The notes: a model not told the origin generated them from the letters alone. Shown: positions 28,842 to 40,060, counted from the first letter of the stretch. The stretch is 64,000 nt of DNA from Novosphingobium sp. 9U (GCF_902506425.1 NZ_LR732469.1:1615001-1679000); one strand, 5' to 3'. Numbers and translations are program-made.

Positions 28842-28869
28842 AAAAGGCCGCCCCGATCGGAGCGGCCTT
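28842..28869 (-). terminator. Intrinsic terminator of ndk
   Basis: On the minus strand AAGGCCGC-TCCGATCGGGG-CGGCCTT forms a long stem (the centre CCGATCGG is itself palindromic) and runs into TTTT. It starts 28 bases after the ndk stop. Confidence 0.85.
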
Positions 28870-28896
28870 CGGCATGTCGGCACTGAGGCGTTGCGC

Positions 28897-29319
<423 letters not shown>

Positions 29320-29397
29320 GGGAGTTCCTTGCAGAGAGGCTTTTGTCAGGTTGCGCGCGCCCCTAGCCGGGTCGGCGCAGCGAAGCAAGGCGCAGGC

Positions 29398-29832
29398 TTA
29401 CGCCGCCTCGATCCAGCGGCCGCCGTCCTGCTTCCAGAAGTGGCGCTCGGTTCCTTCACGCCCGCGCAGCTGGCGCCAGACGCCGCGGGCGCCTTCCACC
29501 GTGCGGTCGTCGAACAGCAGGAAGGTGCGCGCGAAGTTCGTCGCCTCCTCGCGCCAGGTGCCATCGGCTAGAGCGAGAAAACGCGCGCCGTTCGCCGGCT
29601 CGAGCCGGTCGGAGAGGAGCACGGGCTGGCGCTCATCGTGCGCCCCGCCGGCGCGACCGTTAGCGAGGAAGCTGTCCGACACGGCCCAGAGCCCCACACC
29701 GATCCGTCCGAGTTGCGCATCGTCGCTTGAGACCACCAGCATCCGCTCGCCCGCTTTTAACGTCGCGCGGGCGAGCAGCGGCAGGGCGACCTCCACCGGA
29801 TCGCGCGAGAGCTGGTAGAAGTCGACGCGCAT
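29398..29832 (-). CDS. holC: DNA polymerase III chi subunit
   Basis: A 144-residue clamp-loader accessory protein that contacts SSB. It starts MRVDFYQLSRDPVEVALPLL, with the typical LVVSSDDAQLGRIGVGLW and HDERQPVLLSD segments. The frame stays open to 29979 inside pepA, but that part is out of family. It lies 20 bases downstream of pepA; this pepA-holC pairing is also found in E. coli. Confidence 0.9.
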   Translation of the reverse strand: MRVDFYQLSRDPVEVALPLLARATLKAGERMLVVSSDDAQLGRIGVGLWAVSDSFLANGRAGGAHDERQPVLLSDRLEPANGARFLALADGTWREEATNFARTFLLFDDRTVEGARGVWRQLRGREGTERHFWKQDGGRWIEAA

Positions 29833-29852
29833 CGGGACGGCCGCCCTGACGA

Positions 29853-31316
29853 TCAACCCTCGATCGTGTTGCGCACTAAGCGATCGAGCAGGCGCACGCC
29901 AAAGCCGGTCGCGCCTTTGTCCCAAGTGGCGCCGGGCTTGTCGGCCCAGACGGTGCCGGCAATGTCGAGGTGCGCCCAAGGCGTGTCGTTCTCGATGAAG
30001 CGCTTCAGGAACTGCGCGGCGGTTATCGAGCCACCGAAGCGGCTACCGACGTTCTTCATGTCGGCGATCGGGCTGTCGATCATCTTGTCGTAGGCGGGGC
30101 CCATCGGGAAGCGCCACAGCGGCTCGCCCGTCGCAGCGCCTGCTGCGGTCAGGTCCGCTGCCAGTGCATCGTTGTTCGAGAACAGGCCGGCGTACTCATG
30201 CGCCAACGAGGCGATGATGGCGCCGGTCAGCGTCGCCAGATCGACGATGCGCGTGGGCGCGAATTCGCGCTGAACCCAGGTCAGCGCGTCGCAGAGAACC
30301 AGGCGGCCTTCCGCGTCGGTGTTGATTACCTCGATCGTCTGGCCGGACATCGAGGTCACGACGTCACCGGGACGCTGTGCCTTGCCGTCGGGCATGTTCT
30401 CGACCAGGCCGCACACACCGACGACGTTCGCCTTGGCCTTGCGCAGCGCCAGGGCCAGCATGGTCCCGGCGACTGCACCGGCGCCGCCCATGTCCCACTT
30501 CATGTCTTCCATGCCCGCGGCCGGCTTGATGCTGATGCCGCCGGTGTCGAAAGTCACACCCTTGCCGACAAACGCGATCGGCTTCTCGCCGGCCACGCCG
30601 CCCTTCCACTCGATCACGAGCAGACGCGCCGGCCGGGCAGAGCCTTGCGCCACGCCGAGCAGCGAGCCCATGCCGAGGTGCGCCATCTCGTCCTCGTCGA
30701 GGACGCGCACGTCCAGGCCCGTGCCTTCGTACCGCGCACGCGCGCGCTCGACGAAGCTCTCGGGATAGATCACGTTCGCAGGCTCGGTCACCAGTTCGCG
30801 GGTGAACTCCACGCCCTTCGCCAGCGCTTCTTCATCAGCCCAGCGCGCATCGATCCCAGCAGGCGCGCCGATCACGTCGATCTGCTGCAGGCTCGGCTTG
30901 CTGTCGTCGCTCTGCTTGGTGCGGTACGCATCGAAGCGCCAGGCCCGCAGGCGCGCACCCAGCAGCAGCGCGACGGTTTCATCCTGCGACAGGCCTGCAC
31001 CATCCAGGTCGATCGCCAGCGAGCTTTCGCCCGAGGTCAGGTACTTGCCGACCAGCGCGACACCGGCCTTCTCGGCGGCAGTGACGCGGTCCTCGGCACC
31101 AGCTTCGCCCAGGCCGGCCAGCACGACCCGGCGCACACGGCCATCCCGCTCGGCGAAGCCCTCGAAGACTTGCCCGGCCTTGCCGGCGAAGCGCGACTGG
31201 CGTGCCGCCTCGACCAGCACCGCTTCGAATTGCGCAGGCACGGCATCCTGGTTGACGAGATGCACGAGGATGCCTGCGCTCGACTTCGCACCGGCATCAA
31301 GGAATTGAATCTGCAT
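29853..31316 (-). CDS. pepA: Leucyl aminopeptidase (M17)
   Basis: Dinuclear metal aminopeptidase, 487 residues. The C-terminal catalytic domain starts near residue 165. The metal-binding segments GVTFDTGGISIKP, the signature NTDAEGRLVLCDAL, and the catalytic Lys region KGVTFD are present. The N-terminal domain is the regulatory/DNA-binding part of PepA proteins. It is divergent from lptD, with 130 bases between the two starts. Confidence 0.97.
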   Translation of the reverse strand: MQIQFLDAGAKSSAGILVHLVNQDAVPAQFEAVLVEAARQSRFAGKAGQVFEGFAERDGRVRRVVLAGLGEAGAEDRVTAAEKAGVALVGKYLTSGESSLAIDLDGAGLSQDETVALLLGARLRAWRFDAYRTKQSDDSKPSLQQIDVIGAPAGIDARWADEEALAKGVEFTRELVTEPANVIYPESFVERARARYEGTGLDVRVLDEDEMAHLGMGSLLGVAQGSARPARLLVIEWKGGVAGEKPIAFVGKGVTFDTGGISIKPAAGMEDMKWDMGGAGAVAGTMLALALRKAKANVVGVCGLVENMPDGKAQRPGDVVTSMSGQTIEVINTDAEGRLVLCDALTWVQREFAPTRIVDLATLTGAIIASLAHEYAGLFSNNDALAADLTAAGAATGEPLWRFPMGPAYDKMIDSPIADMKNVGSRFGGSITAAQFLKRFIENDTPWAHLDIAGTVWADKPGATWDKGATGFGVRLLDRLVRNTIEG

Positions 31317-31446
31317 GCATTCTCCTCACGGACTTCATCTTGTCTGGCGAGCGGGATCGTACCCGCGGCGGCGGGCTGTCGCAAAGGACGTACCTGCGCC
31401 TCACCGGCGGATTGCAGTTAAGCGCGGGCGATGCGATAGGCAAGCC

Positions 31447-33756
31447 ATGCCCCCCGCCCAGCCGCACTCGCTGCAAGCCCATAACTGTCTCTTGCGGCCC
31501 CGCTGCTTGCGCTCGCTTTCGCTGAGTGCCTTGGCTGCGAGCCTGGTCGCGCTGGCGATCCCCGGATCGGCCTGGGCTCAGGATCTTACCCGGCCGCTGC
31601 CCGATCAGCCGATGTCAGTGCCGCCTGCCCCGCCACCGGCGACCAACGCCAACGAAGTTCCGGTCGCCTTCGCCGCCGACAAGGTCGAGTACGCGCAGAA
31701 CTCGCAAGACGTCACCGCCACCGGCAACGTCGTCCTGCGGCGCGACGACCAGTCGGTGCGTGCGGATACGGTGACCTGGAACCAGCAGAGCGGCCAGATC
31801 GTGGCGACCGGCAATGTCCGCCTGGTCGACGAGAACGGCAACCAGCTCTTCACCGACCGGGTGGAGCTCACCGACGAACTCAAGACGGGCGCCATGGAAA
31901 ACCTGCTGATCGCCTTGCGCCAGGGCGGCCGCCTCGCCGCCGTGCAGGGCCGCAGGATCGAGAACGGCAAGGTCATCCTCAACAAGGCCGCCTACACCGG
32001 CTGCGCGGTCGAGGATAACGACGGCTGTCCCAAGACGCCAAGCTGGCGCGTCACCGCGAACCAAGTCGTCTACGATGAGGCGGCGGAGCGGATCACATTC
32101 AAGAACGCCCGGCTCGAACTGTTCGACCTCGTCAAGCTACCCCTGCCCGGCCTTCGGATCTCCACAAGCGGCGGCTCCGTCGGCGGATTTCTCGTCCCCG
32201 ATTTCCGCGTGTCGCCGTCGAACGGCATCGAGGTGAGCGACTCCTACTACTGGCAGATCGCGAAGAACCGCGATCTTACCGGCACGCTCTATGCCTATTC
32301 CAAGGTCGCGCCGATGGTCAGCGGGCAGTATCGCGCGCTAACGTCGAAGGGTGCGTACCAGATCACCGGCTATGCGACTTCCAGCAGCCGCATCCCGATC
32401 AGTGGCGGGACCGGCGCATCGGATCGCAGCTTTCGCGGCTACGTCTTTGCCAACGGGCGCTTCCAGCTCGACCCGAACTGGAGCGTGACGACTTCGATCC
32501 GCCGCGCCAGCGACCGCACCTTCCTGCGGCGCTACGACATCAGCCGCGACGACCGGCTCCGCTCGATGGTGGATGTCGAGCGGATTGACCCGAACAGCTA
32601 TCTCTCGATCTCCGGCTGGGCGACCCAGACGCTGCGGCGCGGGGTGGATCAGGGCCAGGTGCCTCTCGCCCTGCCCTTGCTCGACTACCGCCGCCGCTTC
32701 GACGATCCCGTGCTCGGCGGCAAGTTCGAGACGCAGGTCAACACGCTCGCGATCAGCCGCAGCGACGGTCAGGACACGCAGCGCGCCTTTGCCAAGGCGC
32801 AGTGGTCGCTGCGCAAGCTGACGGGCATGGGCCAGGAGGTAACCCTCACCGGCCTGGCGCGCGGGGATGTCTACCACTCGAGCGATAACGACCTTACCCT
32901 GACCGACCTGTACCGTGGCCAAGCCGGCTGGAAGACCCGCGGCATCGCGACGGCGGCCGTCGACGTCCGCTGGCCGCTGGTCGGATCGGTGTTCGGGGGA
33001 ACGCAAGTGCTGACACCGCGGGTGCAGCTGGTGGCGACGCCCAAGACCGCCAACCTCTCGATCCCCAACGAAGACGCACGCGCGATCGACCTGGAGGACA
33101 GCAACCTCTTCGCGCTGAACCGCTTCCCCGGCTACGACCGGATCGAAGACGGAGTGCGCTTCACCTATGGCGTCGACTGGCAGTTCGAGCGGCCCCGCTG
33201 GCGCGTGAAGGCGAACGTTGGGCAGTCGGTGCGGCTTAGCAACCGCGAGTCCATCCTGCCGGATGGCACCGGGCTCTCCAACAAGACATCGGACATCGTC
33301 GGTCGGACGGAAGTTCGCTATCGCGACTGGATCACGGTCACGCACCGCTACCGCGTCGACAAGGACAGCTTTGCCGTCCGCCGCAACGAGATCGACGCGA
33401 CCGTAGGCAACAGCCGCACGTATGCCGAGATCGGCTATACCAAGCTGAACCGCGACATCGACGAGGTGGAGGACCTGCGCGACCGTGAGGAACTGCGCTT
33501 TGCCGGGCGTGCGGCTTTCCTGAATTACTGGTCGCTGTTCGGCTCGGCCGTGGTCAACCTGACAGACCGTAGCGAGGACCCGACCTATGGCTCGGACGGT
33601 TTCCAGCCGCTGCGCACCCGCATCGGCGCCGCGTATGAGGACGACTGCCTCCAGGTCTCGCTGACCTGGCGCCGCGACTACCAGGCGACCGGCGACGCTC
33701 GGAAGGGCAACTCGTTCCAGCTTGGCTTCGCGCTCAAGAACATCGGCTTCAAGTAA
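31447..33756 (+). CDS. lptD: LPS-assembly protein LptD
   Basis: Outer-membrane beta-barrel that inserts lipopolysaccharide with LptE; 769 residues from the ATG at MPPAQPHSLQAH. The signal peptide ends near GSAWAQ (about residue 45). An OstA/LptA-like jellyroll domain (about 65-200) is followed by the barrel. Two Cys in the segment GCAVEDNDGCPKTPSW and one in EDDCLQVSL near the C terminus fit the conserved disulfide pairs. It is first in the order lptD-surA-pdxA-rsmA, as in E. coli. Confidence 0.95.
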   Translation: MPPAQPHSLQAHNCLLRPRCLRSLSLSALAASLVALAIPGSAWAQDLTRPLPDQPMSVPPAPPPATNANEVPVAFAADKVEYAQNSQDVTATGNVVLRRDDQSVRADTVTWNQQSGQIVATGNVRLVDENGNQLFTDRVELTDELKTGAMENLLIALRQGGRLAAVQGRRIENGKVILNKAAYTGCAVEDNDGCPKTPSWRVTANQVVYDEAAERITFKNARLELFDLVKLPLPGLRISTSGGSVGGFLVPDFRVSPSNGIEVSDSYYWQIAKNRDLTGTLYAYSKVAPMVSGQYRALTSKGAYQITGYATSSSRIPISGGTGASDRSFRGYVFANGRFQLDPNWSVTTSIRRASDRTFLRRYDISRDDRLRSMVDVERIDPNSYLSISGWATQTLRRGVDQGQVPLALPLLDYRRRFDDPVLGGKFETQVNTLAISRSDGQDTQRAFAKAQWSLRKLTGMGQEVTLTGLARGDVYHSSDNDLTLTDLYRGQAGWKTRGIATAAVDVRWPLVGSVFGGTQVLTPRVQLVATPKTANLSIPNEDARAIDLEDSNLFALNRFPGYDRIEDGVRFTYGVDWQFERPRWRVKANVGQSVRLSNRESILPDGTGLSNKTSDIVGRTEVRYRDWITVTHRYRVDKDSFAVRRNEIDATVGNSRTYAEIGYTKLNRDIDEVEDLRDREELRFAGRAAFLNYWSLFGSAVVNLTDRSEDPTYGSDGFQPLRTRIGAAYEDDCLQVSLTWRRDYQATGDARKGNSFQLGFALKNIGFK

Positions 33757-33845
33757 GCCGGCGCCGGCGCTGGGCTGCCCTTGCCTCACCGTTGTGAGCC
33801 TTGTGCAATCGCGCTATCGGTGGTGCTCATTTTCAGTTAAGCCGC

Positions 33846-33879
33846 GCCCCTGCAAGGCACGAGACAAGCGTGCAGGGGC
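33846..33879 (+). promoter_or_regulatory. Hairpin in the lptD-surA gap
   Basis: GCCCCTGCA (33846-33854) pairs perfectly with TGCAGGGGC (33871-33879) around a 16-base loop, 69 bases before the surA start. No T-run follows. It could reduce read-through from lptD or protect the surA message. The rest of the 191-base gap shows no clear promoter. Confidence 0.45.
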
Positions 33880-33947
33880 CGTTTCGGCATGAGCGAAGCA
33901 CGCGGATCAGGCCGAACCATCCGGCCCAGGACGGGATAGAAGACACG

Positions 33948-35327
33948 GTGAAAACCAGCATTCGTAATGGCTTGAGGACCGGTTCGCTTGCGATGGCCGG
34001 GCTCGCGAGCGCGCTCGTGACCCCGCTGGCGTCTGCCCAGCAGGAGCCGGCCCAACAGGAGGCCGGCCAGCCGGCCGATGCCCAGGGCAACATCACGATC
34101 CCTGATAACGTAAAGATCTTCGCCCAGAACAATCCCAACCTGCGCCGCGCCACCGCTGTGGTGAACGGCGATGTCGTCACCGGCACCGATGTGGACCAGC
34201 GCCTGGCGCTGATCCTCGCGGCGAACGAGAACAAGCCGAGCGACGACGAAAAGAGCCGCCTGCGCTTGCAGGTGCTGCGCAACCTGATCGACGAGACGCT
34301 GCAGATCCAGGCGGCCAAGGCGGCCGACATCACGATCAAGGACGAGGAGGTCAACCAGACCTACGCACGGGTTGCGGGCCAGAACTTCGGTCAGAACCCC
34401 GGCGCGATGGACGCGTACCTTGCGCGCGTGGGCTCCTCGCCGGCATCGCTCAAGCGCCAGATCCGTGGCGAGCTGTCATGGCAGCGGCTGCTGAGCCGCA
34501 ACGTGGCCCCCTTCGTCAACGTGTCGGACGATGAGGTGAAGGAGGTCATGAACCGCCTGCAGGCCGCAAAGGGCACCGACGAGTACCGCATCGGCGAGAT
34601 CTATCTGGCTTCCACCGACGAGGACGACGCGCAAGTCGGTGAGAACGCACGCAAGATCGTCGAGCAGCTGAAGCAAGGCGGCAGCTTCGTCGCCTATGCA
34701 CGCCAGTACTCGCAAGCCTCGACGGCGGCGGTCGGTGGCGATCTGGGCTGGATCAAGCTCGCGCAGCTGCCTACCGAACTCGCCACCGCTGCGAGCGAAG
34801 TGCAGCCCGGCCAGCTGGTCGGTCCGATCAAGGTGCCGGGCGGTTATTCGATCATATACCTGATCGACAAGCGGCAGGTCCTCACCGCCGATCCGCGTGA
34901 CGCGGTGCTGGCGCTCAAGCAGGTCTCGATCAACTTCCCGGCCGGCACCACCGAGGCGCAGGCGACCGCGCGCGCAAAGACGTTCGCCAGCGCCATGCAG
35001 AGCGCCAAGGGTTGCGGCGCTGTGGATGAGGTGGCGTCCAAGCTCGGCGCGCAAGTGGTCGCCAACGACCAGGTCCGCGCGCGCGACTTGCCCGGGCCGC
35101 TGCAGAACGCCGTGCTGTCGCTCAACGTCGGTGAGACCTCGCCGCCGTTCGGCTCGATCCGCGAAGGCGTCCGCGTGCTCATGCTTTGCGGTCGCGACGA
35201 TGCACCTAACGCTGCCGGCCCTGATTTCGATCAGCTGATGAACCAGATGGAAGACGACCGCATCAACAAACGCGCGCAGATGTACTTGCGCGATCTCCGC
35301 CGCGATGCGGTGATCGAGTACAACTGA
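33948..35327 (+). CDS. surA: Periplasmic chaperone / peptidyl-prolyl isomerase SurA
   Basis: Chaperone for outer-membrane proteins, 459 residues from a GTG start (KTSIRNGLRTGSLAMAG). The signal peptide ends near PLASAQQ. The SurA N domain reads NPNLRRATAVVNGDVVTGTDV, then LRNLIDETLQIQAAKA (about residues 60-125). A parvulin domain (about 205-310) contains FVAYARQYSQAST and GGDLGWI. It starts 191 bases after lptD, and 8 bases separate it from pdxA. Confidence 0.93.
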   Translation: MKTSIRNGLRTGSLAMAGLASALVTPLASAQQEPAQQEAGQPADAQGNITIPDNVKIFAQNNPNLRRATAVVNGDVVTGTDVDQRLALILAANENKPSDDEKSRLRLQVLRNLIDETLQIQAAKAADITIKDEEVNQTYARVAGQNFGQNPGAMDAYLARVGSSPASLKRQIRGELSWQRLLSRNVAPFVNVSDDEVKEVMNRLQAAKGTDEYRIGEIYLASTDEDDAQVGENARKIVEQLKQGGSFVAYARQYSQASTAAVGGDLGWIKLAQLPTELATAASEVQPGQLVGPIKVPGGYSIIYLIDKRQVLTADPRDAVLALKQVSINFPAGTTEAQATARAKTFASAMQSAKGCGAVDEVASKLGAQVVANDQVRARDLPGPLQNAVLSLNVGETSPPFGSIREGVRVLMLCGRDDAPNAAGPDFDQLMNQMEDDRINKRAQMYLRDLRRDAVIEYN

Positions 35328-35335
35328 CGCGTGGG

Positions 35336-36352
35336 ATGACCGGGCCCGCGCCGCTTGCGATCTCGCTGGGCGATCCCGCGGGCGTCGGCCCGGAATTGAT
35401 CGCGGAAGCATGGGTGCGTCGCGATGCCGAGCAATTGAGCCCGTTCTTCGTCTCCGGGGGCGCCGCGGTGCTCCAGGCTGCCGCGCAGCAACGCGGTCTT
35501 GCCGTGCCGCTCGTCCGCATTACGGATAGCGTTGAGGCTCCGGCGGCGTTCGGGCATGGCGTGCCCGTCCTTGGCGAGCATGAAGCTGAATACCGGCCCG
35601 GCCTGCCCGACGAGCAAGGCGCCCTCCTCGCGATCGCTTCGCTGGCGCAGGCCACGGCGTTCGCCGTGAGCGGCAAGGCCGGCGCGATCGTCACTGGTCC
35701 CATCGCCAAGTCGCACCTCGCGCGCCACGGTTTCACACAACCGGGCCAGACCGAGTTCGTCGCCGACGCCAGCGGTACTGCGCGCGAGGTCGCCGTGATG
35801 ATGCTCGCTGGCCCGTCGCTACGCACGGTCCCGCTGACAGTCCACACCGCGCTCGCCCAAGTTCCCTCCTTGTTGAGCGTCGACCTGATCGTTCGCCGCG
35901 TGCAGGTGGTCGCCGCTTCGCTTGCGCGCGACTTCGGCCTCGCGAAGCCGCGCATCGCCGTGACGGGCCTCAACCCGCATGCCGGCGAAGACGGGCGCAT
36001 GGGCACCGAGGAGCGCGACGTCATCGCCCCTGCGCTCGAACTCCTGCGCGCAGCCGGGCTTGCCGTGACCGGCCCGCACCCCGCCGACGCCTTGTTCGCC
36101 GCACACGAGCGGGGGCGCTACGACGTCGCGGTGTGCATGTACCACGACCAAGCATTGATCCCGATCAAAACGCTCGACTTCGACCAAGGCGTGAACGTGA
36201 CGCTCGGCTTGCCTATCGTGCGCACTTCGCCCGATCATGGCACGGCCTTCGCGATCGCCGGCACTGGAGTTGCGAGCGCCGGCGCAACGATCGCGGCGAT
36301 CCGGATGGCGGGCGAATGTGCTGCTCGGCGCTCGCAACGCATCGCCGGCTGA
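35336..36352 (+). CDS. pdxA: 4-hydroxythreonine-4-phosphate dehydrogenase
   Basis: Vitamin B6 synthesis enzyme; oxidises and decarboxylates 4-phosphohydroxy-threonine. It is 338 residues. The N-terminal SLGDPAGVGPELI, IVTGPIAKSHLARHGF, GLNPHAGEDGRMGTEE and the metal-binding MYHDQALIPIK with PDHGTAF are family landmarks. It sits between surA and rsmA, as in enterobacteria. Confidence 0.97.
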   Translation: MTGPAPLAISLGDPAGVGPELIAEAWVRRDAEQLSPFFVSGGAAVLQAAAQQRGLAVPLVRITDSVEAPAAFGHGVPVLGEHEAEYRPGLPDEQGALLAIASLAQATAFAVSGKAGAIVTGPIAKSHLARHGFTQPGQTEFVADASGTAREVAVMMLAGPSLRTVPLTVHTALAQVPSLLSVDLIVRRVQVVAASLARDFGLAKPRIAVTGLNPHAGEDGRMGTEERDVIAPALELLRAAGLAVTGPHPADALFAAHERGRYDVAVCMYHDQALIPIKTLDFDQGVNVTLGLPIVRTSPDHGTAFAIAGTGVASAGATIAAIRMAGECAARRSQRIAG

Positions 36353-36401
36353 TCCAGCGATCCCCTCGACTCTGCAAGGCACTGCGGCTTAGGGGGGACG
36401 G

Positions 36402-37223
36402 GTGAACCCCGACCTCCCACCCTTGCGTGACGTGATCGCGCGCCATGGCCTGTCGGCCAGCAAGGCGCTCGGCCAGAACTTCCTCTTTGACGAGCAGTTG
36501 TTGGACCGCATTGCCGCCGTGCCCGGAACGCTCGATGGGCACCAGGTGTTGGAGGTCGGTCCCGGGCCGGGCGGCCTCACCCGCGCACTCCTGCGTGCCG
36601 GCGCGCAAGTTACCGCGATCGAGATGGACCGGCGCTGCCTTCCTGCCCTGGCCGAAGTGGAAGCGGCGTTCCCGGGCAAGCTCAAGGTCATCCAGGGCGA
36701 CGCGCTCAAGATCGATCCCGCCACCTTGTTCGACGGCCCTTATGCGATCGTCGCGAACCTGCCGTACAACGTGGGCACGGCGCTGTTCACCGGCTGGCTC
36801 ACCGGCGAGAGCTGGCCTCCGCAATGGTCGTCACTGACGCTGATGTTCCAGGAGGAAGTCGCCCGCCGCATCGTTGCCGAGCCGGACACCAGTGCATATG
36901 GACGGCTGGCTGTGCTGGCGCAGTGGCGCTCGCAGGCGAAGCTGGCGATGAAGGTGCACCGCAGCGCCTTTACGCCGCCACCCAAGGTGATGTCCGCCAT
37001 CGTCCATGTAGAACCCGCAGGCGCGCCCGAGGGTGTGTCGATGCGCGTGCTCGAACGCGTGACGGAAGCTGCCTTCGGCCAACGGCGCAAGATGCTGCGG
37101 CAGAGCCTCAAGGGCGTGAGTGGAGCCATTGCGGCGCTGGAAACACTCGGCATAGACCCGCAACGCCGCGCGGAAACTCTCACCGTTGCCGAGTTCGTAG
37201 CCATCGCACGGCTGCTGAGCTGA
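36402..37223 (+). CDS. rsmA: 16S rRNA dimethyladenosine transferase
   Basis: Dimethylates A1518/A1519 of helix 45; also called ksgA; 273 residues from a GTG start with GGGGGG ahead. The motifs [11 protein letters not shown], the SAM-binding [14 protein letters not shown], and catalytic [11 protein letters not shown] are visible. The C-terminal helical domain ends [13 protein letters not shown]. Last gene of the lptD-surA-pdxA-rsmA run. Confidence 0.97.
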   Translation: MNPDLPPLRDVIARHGLSASKALGQNFLFDEQLLDRIAAVPGTLDGHQVLEVGPGPGGLTRALLRAGAQVTAIEMDRRCLPALAEVEAAFPGKLKVIQGDALKIDPATLFDGPYAIVANLPYNVGTALFTGWLTGESWPPQWSSLTLMFQEEVARRIVAEPDTSAYGRLAVLAQWRSQAKLAMKVHRSAFTPPPKVMSAIVHVEPAGAPEGVSMRVLERVTEAAFGQRRKMLRQSLKGVSGAIAALETLGIDPQRRAETLTVAEFVAIARLLS

Positions 37224-37234
37224 GCATCATTTCT

Positions 37235-37266
37235 TCTGATTTCTCCTCAGCAAGGAGAGGATCAGA
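37235..37266. terminator. Bidirectional hairpin between rsmA and the PilZ gene
   Basis: TCTGAT (37235-37240) pairs with ATCAGA (37261-37266) and TCTCCT (37242-37247) with AGGAGA (37253-37258), with a 5-base loop. It lies in the 65-base convergent gap. No clear T-run is present on either side, so strength is uncertain. Confidence 0.45.
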
Positions 37267-37288
37267 GAAGGTGTAGCCTATCCTGAGT

Positions 37289-37663
37289 TTACTGGAACCG
37301 CAGCGCGCTACGCTCGCCGACCAGCGCCCGCAGCATGCCTCCGATCCCGCGCAGAGCGCGCGGCTCGGGGATGAACGCGACAGGCACGGCATGGCCCTCC
37401 AGCAGATCCGCCACGCTGATGGGATCGCGCAAAGCGATGCCGCAGCAATCGGTACCGCGCCAGCGAACCTGGCCGACGAGTTCCATTTCGCCCACGATCA
37501 GTGTCACCCGCGTGCCCCGGACCGGCGGCTGGGCAAGAGCAGCCAGCACGCCGCGTGACGAGGCGTTCAGCAACATCGCCTCGCCTTCGAACTCACCGAT
37601 GCGCATCCGCGCCTCGACGGCGATGCGTGTGCGTTCCTCGCCCCTTTGCCTATGGAAGATCAC
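37289..37663 (-). CDS. PilZ domain protein (putative c-di-GMP receptor)
   Basis: A 124-residue single-domain protein. The PilZ RxxxR-like N terminus (RGEERTRIAVEARMR) and the N/DxSxxG element (NASSRGVLAAL) appear in order, then strands VTLIVGEMELVGQVRWR. PilZ proteins commonly bind cyclic-di-GMP and affect motility or surface polymers. The second half (about 85-124) is an unrecognised tail ending GERSALRFQ. No cyclase, phosphodiesterase or motility gene is nearby. Confidence 0.78.
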   Translation of the reverse strand: MIFHRQRGEERTRIAVEARMRIGEFEGEAMLLNASSRGVLAALAQPPVRGTRVTLIVGEMELVGQVRWRGTDCCGIALRDPISVADLLEGHAVPVAFIPEPRALRGIGGMLRALVGERSALRFQ

Positions 37664-37731
37664 GGCAGCTCACCCCATGCTACAACCCGTCTGCAGCATG
37701 GGGCGAAGGAGGTTAGTGTCCGGTTAACGCC

Positions 37732-39849
37732 TCACGCGTCGACCAGCGCCGATTTCTTCTTTAGGCGCCACGCATGGAGCAGCGGCTCGGTGTAGCCGTT
37801 GGGCTGCTCGACGCCCTTGAACACCAGGTCGCACGCGGCCTGAAATGCCAGCGAGCGCTCCCAGTTGCCAGCCATCGGTTCGTAGAGCGTATCGCTCGCG
37901 TTCTGCGCATCGACCTTGGCAGCCATGCGCTTGAGCGAATCCAGGACCTGCTCCTCGCTGCACACCCCGTGGAGCAGCCAATTCGCCATGTGCTGGCTCG
38001 AGATGCGCAGCGTGGCGCGATCTTCCATCAGGCCGATGTCGTTGATGTCGGGCACCTTGGAGCAGCCGACGCCCTGGTCGATCCAGCGCACCACGTAGCC
38101 GAGCAACCCTTGCGCGTTGTTGTCGAGCTCCTCGCGCACTTCGTCTTCCGACCAGTTGGTGCCGTCCGCGAGCGGGATCGCCAGCAGCTCGTCGAGGCCA
38201 GGAATGGCCTCGGCCGCCTTCTCCTCCTGCACGCCGAAAACATCGACCTCATGGTAGTGCATCGCGTGCAGGGTCGCGGCCGTTGGCGACGGTACCCAGG
38301 CGGTGTTCGCGCCAGTCTTGGGGTGACCAATCTTCTCGACCATCATCGCTGCCATGCGATCGGGCGCGGCCCACATGCCCTTGCCGATCTGCGCCCTGCC
38401 CGACAGACCATGCTTGAGGCCAATCGCAACGTTGCGCTTCTCGTAAGCCTGGATCCAGCCGCTCGCCTTGATGGCGCCCTTGCGGATCATCGGTCCGGCA
38501 CGCATCGAGGTGTGGATCTCGTCGCCGGTGCGGTCGAGGAAGCCGGTGTTGATGAAGACGATGCGGTCCTTCACTGCGTGGATGCAGGCGGCGAGGTTGG
38601 CCGATGTCCGGCGCTCCTCGTCCATCACGCCGACCTTGACGGTGTGACGCTGCAGTTCGAGCAAGTCCTCGACTGCATCGAACAAGTCATTGGTGAAAGC
38701 GCACTCTTCCGGACCGTGCATCTTCGGCTTGACGATGTAGATGCTACCCTGCCGGCTGTTGGCGAAGCGGCTGAGCTTCTTCACGTCCTGTGCCGAGATG
38801 GCGCTGGTGATCACCGCATCCATGACGCCCTCGGGGATCTCCGAGCCGTCCGGCAGCAGGATTGCCGGATTGGTCATCAAGTGACCAACGTTGCGCACGA
38901 ACAGCAAGCTGCGCCCGGGCAGCGATACCGTCTCGCCCTCACTCGTCGTCAAGGCCTTGTCTTCGGCCAGCGCTCGGGTGAGCGTCTGGCCGCCCTTTTC
39001 GAACGTGTCGGTCAGATCGCCACGGATCACGCCGAGCCAGTTCGCATAGGCAAGCAGCTTGTCCTCCGCGTCGACCGCGGCAATCGAATCCTCGAGGTCT
39101 ACGATTGTCGTCAGCGCGGCTTCAAGGACGATATCGGCGATGCCGGCCTTGTCGGTGCTGCCGACCGGGTGCGAGGGATCGATCACGACCTCGATCGCCA
39201 GGCCATTGCTGCGATACAGGCGGCCCTTCTGCGTGGTGCCGCGGTACTGCGCCGGCGTGGCGAGTTCGACGACGGCCACGTCATCGATATCGGCCCACGA
39301 TCCACTCGCAAGCGGGACCGCCTTGTCCAGGAAGGCGCGTCCGGCGGCGATCACTGCAGCCCCGCGCACCGGGTCGTAGCCCTTGCCCTGCGCGGGCTCG
39401 GCGTCGAGCGCGTCGGTGCCGTAGTAGGCGTCATAGAGGCTGCCCCAGCGCGCGTTCGCGGCGTTGAGGAGGAAGCGTGCATTGAGCACGGGAACCACCA
39501 GCTGCGGTCCGGCCATCTCGGCGATCTCAGGATCGACCTTTTCGGTCGTGACAATGAAGCTTTCCGGCTCAGGAACGAGATAACCAATCTGCTTGAGGAA
39601 CGCCTGGTACTCACCCTGGTCCAGCGGCTTGCCGGCACGCTCGCCATGCCAGGCATCGATCTGCGCCTGCAGCTCGTCACGCTTGGCGAGGAGCGCGCGG
39701 TTACGCGGCGCGAACTCGGACACGAGCGCTGTAAAGCCAGACCAGAATGACTGCGGATCCTTGCCGATCGGCGCCAGCACTTCGGTGTCGATGAACTGCG
39801 CCAGCTTGGCATCGACCTGCAGTCCGCTACGCTCAATCCTGTCCGTCAT
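37732..39849 (-). CDS. glcB: Malate synthase G
   Basis: Condenses glyoxylate with acetyl-CoA to malate; the large monomeric G form, 705 residues from [13 protein letters not shown]. Family stretches include [66 protein letters not shown] and [17 protein letters not shown]. Isocitrate lyase is not in the window. A single gene unit, divergent from the small membrane protein at 40116. Confidence 0.97.
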   Translation of the reverse strand: MTDRIERSGLQVDAKLAQFIDTEVLAPIGKDPQSFWSGFTALVSEFAPRNRALLAKRDELQAQIDAWHGERAGKPLDQGEYQAFLKQIGYLVPEPESFIVTTEKVDPEIAEMAGPQLVVPVLNARFLLNAANARWGSLYDAYYGTDALDAEPAQGKGYDPVRGAAVIAAGRAFLDKAVPLASGSWADIDDVAVVELATPAQYRGTTQKGRLYRSNGLAIEVVIDPSHPVGSTDKAGIADIVLEAALTTIVDLEDSIAAVDAEDKLLAYANWLGVIRGDLTDTFEKGGQTLTRALAEDKALTTSEGETVSLPGRSLLFVRNVGHLMTNPAILLPDGSEIPEGVMDAVITSAISAQDVKKLSRFANSRQGSIYIVKPKMHGPEECAFTNDLFDAVEDLLELQRHTVKVGVMDEERRTSANLAACIHAVKDRIVFINTGFLDRTGDEIHTSMRAGPMIRKGAIKASGWIQAYEKRNVAIGLKHGLSGRAQIGKGMWAAPDRMAAMMVEKIGHPKTGANTAWVPSPTAATLHAMHYHEVDVFGVQEEKAAEAIPGLDELLAIPLADGTNWSEDEVREELDNNAQGLLGYVVRWIDQGVGCSKVPDINDIGLMEDRATLRISSQHMANWLLHGVCSEEQVLDSLKRMAAKVDAQNASDTLYEPMAGNWERSLAFQAACDLVFKGVEQPNGYTEPLLHAWRLKKKSALVDA

Positions 39850-40060
39850 TCGTCCTCGCAACCATTCTCGCCGCGCGCCGATGGGCGCCAGCCTTGTGGA
39901 ACACCAATGCTATCCTGGGGAAGGAACGAGAGGGCTATGACGCATGCCCCCTTGCTTGGCAACTGCCACAGCGCCGAGAGCGCGGAGACCGGGACGACAA
40001 GCTTTCGTAACTTGTCGGAAACCGTTACATGTAAGCTGGCCTTAACCGACGTAAGTCGCG

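Noticed and set aside
37774..39750. 658-codon plus-strand frame opposite glcB
   Set aside because: Antisense shadow of a secure malate synthase gene.
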